From Xylaria sp. FL1777 (taxonomy: Eukaryota > Ascomycota > Sordariomycetes > Xylariales > Xylariaceae): a stretch of 64,000 bases of DNA. Location of the stretch: the NCBI GenBank assembly GCA_022578965.1, contig MU400522.1:1-64000 (forward strand), in the 5' to 3' direction. A model generated the notes under the pieces. That model searched no databases, was not told the DNA's origin, and saw only the letters and a list, made by a program, of their open reading frames with translations. Shown piece by piece: positions 1 to 11,600 of this stretch. The position numbers and the translations under genes were made by a program. Every line of letters starts with the position of its first letter. The stretch's first letter is position 1.

Positions 1-884
1 ACTTATTATATTATTTTTAATTTATTAATTAATTATTTTATTGCTAAAATAAATTATTAATTGCTAAATGCTTTTATAATAATTATTTTTTATATGTTTA
101 TACTAATATTAATTAAAAAATAAACAAATAAAATAATTTTAATTAACTAAATAATTACTTTTTAACTTTTTTTTAATATATTTATAACTTATTTTTTTTA
201 AATATTTATTACTACTAATAGTAAAATAAATAACTTAAGCTTTAGTAAGTATAAAAAAAAAACTTATTTTTTTTTTTAATTTGTTTTTTTTTAAGTAATT
301 TTAAAGCTTAGATTTTTTTTGCAATTTTTTTCTTTAGTGCTTAAGTTTTTAAATTACTTAAATTATGCTTTTATTATAAAGTTTTTATTTTTAAGTAATA
401 TAATTAATGCTTGCTTAACTAAGCACTTAAAAAATAATTTTTGTATTATTAATAAAGTTTTAAACAATTAAAAAGCATTATAATAATTAATTAATATTTA
501 AAAAATTAATATTGCTTAATTAATAAATAATTGTACTTATAATATTTAAAAAGTTAAATTTACTAATAAATAATAAAATATATATACTTTTTTTTTTTTT
601 AAATTTTGTTTTTTTTATTTAGCTAACTTTTTTTGTTTTATATAATTAAGCATTAAACTATTTATAAATTAAAATTTTTAGTAGTAATACTAATAGTAAA
701 TATATTTAATAAAAAGTTAATTATAATTTTTTTTATATATGTTATACAAATTAATATATTTAAGCTAGCTTTAATTAAATAAAAAAACAAAAGCATTTAA
801 AATTTTGCTTATTATATATAAAAGCAATTAAAAGTAGTTTTTAAAGCAAATATATATATTAGATTTTTTATAACTTTTGTTAAT
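1..884 (-). mobile_element. Outer giant gypsy copy, distal fragment (RIP-decayed)
   Basis: This stretch is the inverted counterpart of about 26830-27720 in the inner giant element: reading the minus strand here follows the plus strand there with only transitions and small gaps. It is therefore the 3'-ward internal part of the outer copy, whose own far LTR lies beyond the left edge of the window. No coding potential survives. The corresponding part of the inner copy lies between pol and the downstream reading frame and also shows no recognisable domain. The fragment is cut at 884 by the insertion of gypsy-1 and resumes at 8634. Confidence 0.85.
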
Positions 885-889
885 TTATA

Positions 890-1408
890 TGTAACGGACC
901 TGTTATACATTAATATAACGGGTTTGCTTTTGGGGTTTTAATTTGCAGGTAATAATAAGATCTTTAGCGGTAGTTCGTTAAGGAAGTTTTCAGAGTACTT
1001 CTATTACTGTGCATTAATAAAAGTCTTAAGGAATTAAAAGTAATAACTATATTAGTGCTTAGCAGCCATAAGAAAAATTAATAGCTAAAAAGCTAAAAAC
1101 TAAGTAAATAACTAAATATAAAAAGTATATAATTATATAAACAAAAAAAACAGTAGTAGTAATTTATAAACGTTGCTTTTTTTAATAAGCTTAACGCTAT
1201 ATTGTTTTAAGTCCGTAGCTTAATAAACTTAATGCTTAAGTTTGTTAAGTTTAAAGCTTAATAAATTTAACGCTTAAGTTTATTAAGTTTATATATTAAA
1301 CCTTTATAGTAGTTTAAATACATATTTTTTTAACAAATAGGACTTTTTTTATGTATGCCTTTTTTACACCTGGCCTCTTAACTAGCCTAGTTAGCTTATT
1401 TTGTAACA
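890..1408 (-). repeat. Gypsy-1 3' LTR (519 bp)
   Basis: Direct repeat of 8110-8628 with the same length. It is less mutated at its left end (it still reads TGTAACGGACC there, against TATAACAAACC in the other copy); the differences seen are mainly C/T and G/A. Preceded by the target duplication TTATA. Confidence 0.95.
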
Positions 1409-1424
1409 TTATCTTTTTTCTTCC
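1409..1424 (-). other. Probable polypurine tract of gypsy-1
   Basis: The plus strand is a pyrimidine run directly after the left LTR, so the minus strand reads as a purine run ending at the 3' LTR. Its position agrees with the minus-strand orientation of the pol remnants. Confidence 0.6.
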
Positions 1425-2829
1425 GTAATTGTTGTTTTAACAATTTTATATTTTCTTTTTCGTAAGTTTTCTTTTTTTATTTTTTGTTTTTTGTTCTTTG
1501 TGCTTATTATGTCTAGTAAGGTTTCTAAAAAACCTTGCTTATTGCGTTTTAAACAAAAAGCTTAATAAAATTTTGCTTTACTTTCTTTTATTAAACTAAA
1601 ATTAATTAAAATAGCTTTATGCTTTTGCTGCAATTGTTGTAGCACAAAATGTTTAATGTTAGAATTCGACTCTAATTAATATGTTAAATATATTGCAGCT
1701 AAACAAGCAAATTGCAACGCTAAAAGTTTGTTTTTAAAGCAAATATAGCAGCTTACTTTTTAGCACAAAAAGCTAAAAAATAAATTAAACTCGCTAATAA
1801 AAAAGCATAAAAAAATAAGTGCAAAAATCCGTTGTTTTAAGCAATAAAAAAAATTATAGCAAAAAAAAATAACTGCTGCTGTAGCTTATAGTTTAAGTAG
1901 TTTAAAAAAGCTTAAGCAAGTCAAAGCAAAAAAACATCGTATAGCTAAAAAACAGGAACAGCATATTAAAGCAGCACAGCTATTGCTAGTTGTTTCTTTA
2001 AAGTTTAATTAAAACGCGCTAAACGCTTTGTTTAAGGTTAATTTTTTCTTTTTAGCTTTAGCCGGTTAAAGTATTAACAGTAAAACTAGTTTACAATCAT
2101 TTTAGCAGTTTTTAAGTGTTTCTTAAGTTCTTAAGTATTATTAGCGTATAAATATTCTTTTTATTTAATAAAATACTTAACGTTATTGTTGTTTTAACAA
2201 AAATCTAGTATATTTTTAACCTTATAAATGTTTTAATCTGTTTTTATTTTTAGTTATGTTTTAATAAATGTTCTAATAAGTGCTAGTTTTAATAAAAAAA
2301 TATAAAAAATAAAGTAAATTCGCATATTCTTTAGTAATAACAGTTTATAGTTAGTAAGTAAAATAACTTCTTTAATTTTAAAAGAACTAAGTTTCTTAAA
2401 TTTTAACTTGTTGCTTAGTTGTTTTGTTTTAATTTAAAAAATATTAATATTTGCGTTTTATTTTTGTTATAGCAAATAAACTTTGTTTTTTTTTTTAAAA
2501 GTTAATTCTTTAGTTTGTTTTTTATTATAGTATACTAACATCCGTTGTTATAAAAATTAAAAGCATAGTTGCAGTTTAACTTATAGCGTTTTAATTTTTA
2601 TTACAATAGTTTTTACTTGAAGTACTATAGTTAAAATAGCAAATGCTTTTATTAATGTTTTTTTTTGTTTTTTAGTAGTTGCTTGTTGTCTATAAACAGC
2701 TTTATACAAAGATATATTTATATTTTTGTTTATTAATATATTATATAAAATCTGTGCTATTAGTAATAGTTTTACTTAATTGTTTTGTTAATAGTTAACA
2801 TAACTCCATAAATATTGTTTTAATATTTA

Positions 2830-4900
2830 GTTTAGTTTTTCTGTTTGTTTATCCGTTTATAAGTAGTAAGTAGTTAAAAACTTTAGTTTAATACTAATAA
2901 GTTTAAAAAAACTAGTTTTAAACTTAAAAATAAACAATTTATTTTTGTTTAAAATAATTTTTTCTAGTAATTTATGCTTGTTTAAATATTAACATATAAA
3001 AGCATATATAAGTTGTTTAGCTATTATATTTTCTTTAAACAGTAAAAAGTAAGCATACTTAATAAGTCTATTAATAATAACTTATATTTTATTGTATTAT
3101 ACTTTTATAACTAAATCGGTTAATAAAGGTAATACTATAATAAAATCTTAAGCAATAGTATGCTATGCTTATTTAAATATTTATATAAGTTATAGTAGTT
3201 TATAAAGCTTATATTAAGCTACTTTAGCTTTATTATAAATATTGCACCTTTTTATAATAGATTTAACTATGTTTTATAGTTCTAAAAAATCGTACTTTTT
3301 TTATAATTGTCGGACTGTTTTTATTGCTTCTTAGTATTTATATAATAAATGTTCGTAAAATTCTTTAATAAATTTGTTTTATAAGAATTCTAGTAAGTAA
3401 ACCTTATATTTATACATTAGCTTATTATTTTTTAATCTTTTATATTTTTGTAGTTATGTTAACTTTTCTAAGTTATAAGCTTGTTATAGCTATATATTCA
3501 TAAGGTTCTTAAATATAATTTTAATTTTTAAGCTTTTATTTTTTTAAAAATATAGTACTTAAATGTTTCTTTTTAAAACTTTAAATCCTTTTTAACCTTG
3601 TTAACTAAGTATGTTTGCTTAAATGTTTTTTTTTTTTTTGATGTAATATATTTTAAAGTTAAACTTAAAAAAAAAAACTATTTAATTCTTATGTTATTTA
3701 GTAATCTTTTATGTAATTATAAATTTTGTTAAGTTTTAATGATCTAAATAAATTTTAATTAGCTTTGTGGTTCCTATAAAAAACAGTTTTTATTTCTTAA
3801 GTGCTGTAATAATTGCAAGCAGTTCTTTGTTATATATAAGGTATTATAATGCTGCGTTTTATAGTGCTTTAAAATAATAAGCTACTAAGTGCTATTTTTT
3901 GTTGTTTTTTAGTTGTTTTAAAACTTCTATAATTATACTATTCGAAGCATTTGTTTTTAGCTTTTTTTTTTTTTATGGATTAAGTAGTTTAACTATAAAG
4001 TTAAAAATAACTTTTAGTTTTAGTTTTTTAAAAGCTTTTTAAGCTTTTTTTAAAATTAAAAAGAACTTTTTTTTGTATTTTTTTTTTGTATACTTTATAA
4101 AATAAAACGCCATTTTTTTAAAGTCTTAAATTAACATTTAAACATAGTTCAAAAATTCTAATGCTTGTTATATGTTTATAATAATAGCTAAATTAAATAT
4201 TTTCTAGTTTTATACTATGTTGATTTTTAACTATTAAATCTATATTTGTTTTAAGGTAATTATAAATCTTAAAAAGTTAATTTTTTATGTATGCTATATA
4301 TATTTTTTTATATTAAGTTATAATTCTGCTTATTTAAGTATTTTTAACACTTAAGTTATATGTTTTTTGTGTTTTTTTAGTATTTTAAAGTAAATTAAAA
4401 TATTATTTAAGTAAATAAACATAAATTTGTTTAAAAACTTTTGTAAAATTATTATTATTATATGTTAAAAGTTAGCTAGTACGTTTTATAGTTTTTGTAG
4501 CATAACTATATACTTATATAGTTTATGTACTGTTTATATAGCGGTTTTTTATTTTTTTTTTTTAGTTATTTTAATAGCATAATATTTATTTAAAATATTA
4601 ATTATTATAAACTATTTTGCTTAGCTGATGTTTTTTTTTATAGTTACTAGCAAAATAAAAGGGTATTTATTTGTAATAGTAATTATGTTTAATAGTTAAT
4701 AGTTAATTATTATTTGCTATACTAGTTTTTTTTTTTTATTAATTAGTTGTTTTTTATTTTTTATTTTGGGTATTAGTACTATAAGGTATTTAGCAAATAA
4801 CTAAAACTTTTTTAGGAATTCTTTTGCTAGGTTTTTTTAAATGTATTTTTATAAGGCGTTTGTTTTGTTTGGGCTTATATAGTATATTTAATAAAGCTTT
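2830..4900 (-). pseudogene. Gypsy-1 pol remnant: reverse transcriptase, RNase H, integrase
   Basis: Read on the minus strand, 4500-4300 gives FMFIYLNNILIYF, the gypsy reverse-transcriptase core in which the catalytic YLDD box (4402-4413) has become YLNN. About 3951-3911 gives TNASNSIIIEVLKQ and 3900-3800 gives NKELLAIITALKK, both typical of gypsy RNase H (TDAS box and the DKELLAI block). About 3290-2840 gives SIIKRCNIYNKAKVA (zinc-binding end of integrase) and later QTDKQTEKLN, matching the conserved HPQTDGQTERLN block. Stops are mostly TAA/TAG in place of Gln and Trp codons, and Asp is replaced by Asn, as RIP produces. The order RT, RNase H, integrase is that of Ty3/gypsy, not Ty1/copia. Confidence 0.93.
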
Positions 4901-7900
4901 AGTTAATATTTTTCCTTAATAAAAATATAGTAGTTTTATAAGCTATGTTTAAAAAGTTCTTTTTTTTTTTTTTCTTTGAATAGTTTGTAAAATCTGTAAT
5001 ATACTTTTAGTATTTTGTTTAGGATTTTTTTTGCGATTTTTCTGATTTTTTTGCTTTATTTTTTACTTTTTTAATTAATAGTTTTTACTTTTTATTAAAT
5101 TAAAAAGTTGCTAGTTTTTAGCTATAGTATTTCTAAAATAATGTTATAATTAAATATATTAGCAATATTTAATACAATTTGTTTTTTGTATTTTTATATA
5201 AATATATTAAAAAGTTTAGTTTTTTTAAGTATGCAACTGTTATTATAGCTAAAAATGCTTTTATTAAATCTTTTAATTTTTTAGGATTTTTGCTTGTATT
5301 TTTAGGAAATTTTATTTCGTTTTATTACTTTAAGTAAAATTATGTTAGCTTATGCTTCTGAATTAATTAAAGTGTTATATTTTTTTTTTTAATATATAAG
5401 TTTAACTTTAAATTAGTTTTGTTAGTTATTATATTAAACTTTATATAGAGCTTTAGTTTTTTTAGCTATTTGCTGTTTTTTTAGCAAATGTTTATTTCGT
5501 TTTTTGACTTTTTTTTATTAAATGTTTAAATGCTTGTTTTTTTTTATACTTTAAATGTTATTATACTTTGTTTTGTTTTTGCTTTTAAGCAAGCTTTAAA
5601 TTGCAGTTTTTAAGCTTTTTTGCTTTTAGCAACTATTTTTTAGTACAGCTGTGCTTTAATTAGCTAGTAATATTTATAGCAGTTGTTTTTATATTTCTTT
5701 AAAATAGTATTATAGGTATAGTTAGAATTTTTTTTAAATGTTGTAAATTTTTGTAGATTTTTATAGTAAACTATAGTTATAACTAACTATTTTAATTCAT
5801 AAAAGTTCTATATTTTTATTTTTATAATTTGTTTAAAAAACTAATTATTCTTTAGTTTATTAAGTAAATATTAGTAGTAACAATATATTACACAACAATT
5901 TTATAATACTTTATTATGTTTTAGATTTTTTAAACGTAAGATATTATTATTGTTTTTTATTATAGTTTTATTATAGTAGTAACTTTTAGCAATTAGTTAA
6001 GTTGCTAGTTCTAATTTTTAAAACGTATTAGTTTTTGTGCTAACTATTAGTGCTTTTTTGTTTTATTACATTTAAAGCAGTTTAAGCTATAAAAATACTT
6101 TATTTATTTTTATTAGTTTTTTTTTTGTAGTGTTTTTTACAGCTTTTAATTTTATTTGTTTTTGTTTTAAAGTTTTATAAGTTTTGTTTTTTTAAGTTTA
6201 CTTAACAACTAAGTGTTTTAGTAATTCATAATCGGTTTAATAACTATATTATTTATAGTTATAGTTTTATTTCTTTAAATATAATTTTTCTTTAAGCTAC
6301 ATTTTAAGCTTTAATAGTTCGAAGTTTTTATAGTTCTATAAGTCCGCTAACTGTATTAACTTATTACTTTTTATTATTTGCTATTTTTAGTTAAACTATT
6401 TTTTTAAGTTATATATTAAATAACTTTAATTGTTTGTATAGCAAATATATCTTTTTGTAATTTATTTTAATAACTGCAGAGCTTTTAAATAATATTTGCA
6501 TGCTTATTTATTTTAACTTATATAAATAAAGCATTTAGTTTTATTTAGTATAGCATTTTTGTTTTAATTTAAAATAGCAATTTTATACTTTTGCTTTAAA
6601 GATATATTTTTTAAGTTACTTTGTTGTTTTTTATTGTTTTGGACTTTTATAATTTATACTTTTTTCTTAAGTTAGAAAATTTTTCCTTTTTTATAGCTTT
6701 TTTTTCCGTTCTTTTTTTTAAATTAGCATTATTTTTAAAAGTGTTTTTTTTTTTTATAGTTATAACATTTAACTTTAGACATATTTTAGGATTATTATTT
6801 TTAGACTTTATTGATTTGCTTGGATTTTTATTTAATACTTTTTTAAGTATTTTTTTTTTTGTTTTTTTTAGTTCTTTTAGTTTTAAGGTACTAATTAAAT
6901 AATCGTTAATTAATTATAATAGCTATATTAATATACGTATCGATTTTCGCTAGTTTATTTATTTTACATAGTTTGTTTTAAACTTAAGTTTTAAGTTTAC
7001 TATAAAACAAATAAAACAATATAAGCTTAAGCAATTTTAAGATTGCTACTAATCGTTTGAATTTTATAGCATAATTTACTGCTGCTTTCGTTTGTTTTAA
7101 GCAGTAAAATGCTTTTTTTACGTGTTTTGCTTTTTAGGTGTTTTTAAATAGTACTTTTATTTAATTTTTAAACTTAACGTAGTTTTTAAAAATTTTTTTT
7201 GTTTTTAGCTTAAAGTCGGTTAACTTGTTAGCTTTTAGGAAATTTTTTAAAATAAGTTAAAACTATTTTAATACTTTTTCTAACAAAAATTATAAAATAG
7301 TTATTACTTTTTAGTCCTTTTTTGTAATAATAGTAAAGTGCTATTTTAAATAAAGTTTAGCATGGATTAAAAAGGCTTTTATATTTGTAAATCTATTATA
7401 AGGCTTTAAAGCAATAAGTTTAAAACTTTTAATGTTTAGCATTTTTAATATTATAAATAATTTTAATAATAAAAGCAGCAGTAATAATAAAAAGTTAGGT
7501 TTTTTATTTTAAGTTACTACTTTAAGTATAGCAGTAATAAAAGTAGGCGTTAAGTTTGCTAGTAGTAATATTAGCGTTAATTATAGCATAATTACTTGTT
7601 TAAAACTTTAACTTGTTATTATAGTAGCAATTATTATTGCTGCTTTAATTACTATAGCTAGTATTTATGCTAGTTTAAAAGTTATAACGCTTAGTATTTA
7701 AGCTGCTTTTTAGGTTAAAGCAACTAGTTTGCTTTGTAATACTAGCATTAACGTTAGTTTTTCTTTATTACTACTGCTTAACTTTTTTTTTTTTGCTATT
7801 GCTTTTCTTTTAATAAAAATAGCTAATAAAAGTGCTAAAGTTTGTTGTTTTAATACGTTGCTAGTTCTAAAAGTTTTTAAGATCTTTAAACTTAATTTTT

Positions 7901-8109
7901 GATTTTTTGTTTTTAGTAACATAACTTAAATCTAGTCTATTAATTATTAAGTAAGATTTACTTACATAATGCTATTTAGCATTTTTGTTTTTCAAATATT
8001 TCTTTAGTATACTTTTAAAAGTTTATTTTATAAATTATTTATTACTTAACTTTTTATATTAATATTTGTTTTTGTATGCTAAGTCCTATTAATTAAAGAG
8101 TTATTAAAG
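4901..8109 (-). other. Gypsy-1 upstream part, presumed gag/protease remnant
   Basis: This 3.2 kb lies between the reverse-transcriptase remnant and the 5' LTR of gypsy-1 (minus strand), where gag and protease belong. It is A-rich on the minus strand, consistent with decayed coding sequence. I could not recognise a zinc knuckle or protease motif. Open stretches on the plus strand, such as 6621-6902, are low-complexity complements of Lys/Asn-rich sequence and not genes. Confidence 0.5.
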
Positions 8110-8628
8110 TATAACAAACCTATTATATATTAATATAATAAGTTTGCCTTTAAGGTTTTAATTTATAAATAACAATAGGATTTTTAGCAGTAGTCCGTTA
8201 GAAAGGTTTTCAAAGTACTTTTACTACTATGCATTAATAAAAGTCTTAAAAAATTAAAAGTAATAACTATATTAATGCTTAGTAGCTATAAAGAAAATTA
8301 ATAGCTAAAGAACTAAAAACTAAATAAATAACTAAATATAGAAAATGCATAATTATATAAACAAAAAAAACAGTAGTAATAATCTATAAACGTTGCTTTT
8401 TTTAATAAGCTTAATGCTATATTGTTTTAAGTCCGTAGCTCGATAAATTTAACGCTTAAGTTTATTAAGTCTAAAGCTTAATAAACTTAACGCTTAAGTC
8501 TATCGAGTTCATGCATTAAACCCTTATAATGGTTTAAATACATATTTTTTTAACAAATAGGACTTTTTCTGTGCATGCCTTCTTTACACCTGGCCTTCTA
8601 ACCGGCCTAGTTAGCCCATTTTATAACA
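8110..8628 (-). repeat. Gypsy-1 5' LTR (519 bp)
   Basis: Direct repeat of 890-1408. It ends at TATAACA, is followed by the duplication TTATA (8629-8633), and is more heavily mutated at its left end than the other copy. Confidence 0.95.
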
Positions 8629-8633
8629 TTATA

Positions 8634-11600
8634 GCTATATTTATATAGTTATTTAAAATATAAAATGCTATACTTTATAAACATTATAAATAATTATTAA
8701 TAATAGCTAAAAGCAAAAAGTATATAAAGCTTTATTTTTTTTTTTTTTGCTGCACTATTTTAAAATAAAAGTTTAATATATATATTAACTATGCGTTTAT
8801 TATTTAGTTATAAAACTATTTATTTTATAAGTTTAAAAGTAATATAGCTAAATATTTTAAAGCTAATATAATAACTATAGCAGTTAAAAAAAATTTTACG
8901 TTTAAAAACTTTAAAAAACAAATAGTTTTAATTAAAAATACTTTTGTTTATTTAACTAAAAAAAGAACTAAATTAAAACATAAGTTAAAGCGTTTTTTTT
9001 AAGCTAATTTTATTATTTAGCTTATTAAAAGTAATATTAGTAAGCAATAATTTAGTATTGCTTAAAAAATTAACATAACGCTTAAATATTTAAAAAAATA
9101 ACTAAAGAAATAAATTAAATAAGTTATATAAAGTAAAATAAAATAAAAAAATTAAACAATTTGCTTATATAGCAATGTTTTTTTTAATATAATTTGCAAT
9201 TATTTTTTTTTATTGCATAGCTTATAAATTTTTTTTTAAGCGTAATAAATAAAAAAAAAATAATTATTATATAAAAAGTTAAATTATAATATTTATAAAA
9301 GCAAATATATAAAACTTTTATAACAAAAAAATTAAAAATATACAAAATAAAAATTATTAATATTAAATTATTAAATTTTCTTTTGTTTTTTTTTTAGTTT
9401 TTATTTTTTTAGCTTTATATAATTAAATAATTTTGCTTAATTTTCTATAGTAAAATTTTATTTTTATTAAGCTTGCTTTAAACTTTGCTTAAACGTTTGC
9501 TATTTTATTAAATGCTTATTATTGTTTAATAATAGCTTTAAGTTATTGCTAGTAATTTAAACATATAAAATATAAACTAGTAACTTTTTAAAGTATAATA
9601 ATAGTGTTTTTTGCTTTTTAGTAGTTTTAAAGTTTTTATTAAATATTAAATAATTTAAACTAAAAATAAAAAAAGCTATTTAGTTTTAAATAAAAGTAAT
9701 AAAGCAATTAAAAATAAAAAAACTTATGTATAAATATTAATGCAATAAAATAAACTTAAGTAATTAAAACTAATAAGCAATTTTTACTTTTATTTTTTTT
9801 GTTTTTATATATTTTTAAAAAAAAGCAATAATAATTTATATTAAAACTAAGCTGCTTAACTATTTAAAAAACATTAAAATAAAATAAAAACTTATGTTTT
9901 TAACATAATAATAAAAAAAGTGCTAACAAACTAGCTACTATAAAACTAATAAATATAAAACTAATAAAAAAAAAGCTATAAAAAACGCGCTTAGTTTTAA
10001 GCAAAAAAAAATAGTTTTATGCATTATAACTTAATTATATAAACTTATATAATTAGTAAAAATAAAAAATAAAACAATTAATAAAAAAACAAAAAATAAA
10101 AAAAAAAAAATTTATTGCTTTAGTTTTTATTAATTATTACTTTTTAAAGCGCTTTATAATATAGTAGCTAAAAAAATAAAGTAAACTGTTATATTTTTTA
10201 GCACTTAAAATGTTTAAAGCGCTAAAAGTTATATTGCAGCTTTTATAAACTTAAAAAGCTTTTATAATTTATTATATTTTTTTTATTTTTTATAGCTTAA
10301 TTGCTATAGCTTTAATTATTAAAAGCTTTATTATTTTAGTTTAATTTTTAGTAAATAGCTATAATATTAGTAGTTTATATATTAAAGTTAGAATTTTTTA
10401 GTTTTTAGTACTTTTAATTATTTTATATAAATTGCTTTAATTTTTTAAAAAAAAACAACTTTTTTAATTTTTTGCTAGTTAGTTTTACTAATTAGTATTA
10501 CTTATAATTAACATTTTTTTTAATTTTATAAAAGCTAATTTATTTATATAGCAGCTTTTTATTATTAAACTTATTTATTAAAAGCATAATATTATAAAAA
10601 AAAACAAAAAAGCTTTTTTTAAATAGTTACTTAATTTTATAAGCGTTTTTTTAAAATTTAGCTTTTATAGCTAATTTTTTTTTTTTAGTTATAATTGCTT
10701 TAATTTTTATAACATTTTAGTTATAGCATTTTAGCTATTTAACTTTAGCTTTAATAAAATTTTTATAAAAAGCAATATTTTATTATTTAATTACTTTTTA
10801 TATTAGTATTATATTTTTTATTAGCAAAATTAGCATTTTTTTATATATTAGCTTATATAAGCTATAGCTATAATAGCACACAAAAATATAATTTGTTTAT
10901 ACTACTAAGTTTAAATATTTTAGCTAATTTTTTTTAGTTTTATTTATTATTTATATAAAGTTCTTTTTTATTAGCTTATAGCTTTTTTTAATAAAGCTTT
11001 AAGCTTAAAAATAATAAACTAAACTATAGTTTATTTTATAGCTTAAAGTATTTATTGCATTTTTTATTTTTTTTTTAAATTTAAAGCTATTATTACACTT
11101 AATTTTTATAAAAACTTTATGCTAAAATACAATCTTTTTTTTAATAAATTTAAGTATTTTTAAAAAATCTATATGTTTTAAAAGTTTAGCTTTTAAATAA
11201 GTTATTATTTTGCATTTTGCTTTTATAATAGCTTTAAATTTATTATTTAATAGCATAGTTTATATATTTATAACTTAAAAAACTAAAAAATCTAAAAAGT
11301 AATTAAAACAATATTTTTTAGTTTTTTTGCTATTTACAAATTTTTAGCAATTAAAGCAACTAATAATTATAACATAAATATTTTAATAAAAGCTTTTTTA
11401 GTAATATTTTTAAATTATTTGTTAAGTTATAAATATTTAGCTTTTATAAGTTATTTTTTTATAGTTTTTCTTAATAAAAGCTTTTTAAGTTTTTTTGTTA
11501 TTAATAATTCTTTTTAGCATTTTTTTAAACTTTGCTTTTTTTAAAAAAATAAACTTGTTAATAAAAAATTTAAAAGCTTTTTTTTTAAAGTAACTTTGCT

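Larger units (their letters stand above)
890..8628 (-). mobile_element. Gypsy-1: complete Ty3/gypsy LTR retrotransposon, RIP-decayed
   Basis: A 7.74 kb element bounded by two 519 bp direct repeats (890-1408 and 8110-8628) and a perfect 5 bp target duplication TTATA (885-889 and 8629-8633). On the minus strand the LTR reads TG...CA. Just inside the left LTR the minus strand has a purine tract (complement of about 1409-1424), as expected of a polypurine tract before the 3' LTR, so transcription ran from right to left. Minus-strand translation shows, in gypsy order, reverse transcriptase, RNase H and integrase, all full of stop codons. The empty site is preserved in the inner giant element at 26829-26833, which confirms the boundaries. 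The element cannot be active. Confidence 0.96.

Noticed and set aside
6621..6902. 93-codon Phe/Leu-rich ORF on the plus strand
   Set aside because: It is antisense to the decayed upstream part of gypsy-1; T-rich RIP DNA produces such frames by chance.
7710..7922. 70-codon Lys-rich ORF
   Set aside because: Low-complexity frame inside gypsy-1 on the sense strand; too decayed to be called gag and not a separate gene.
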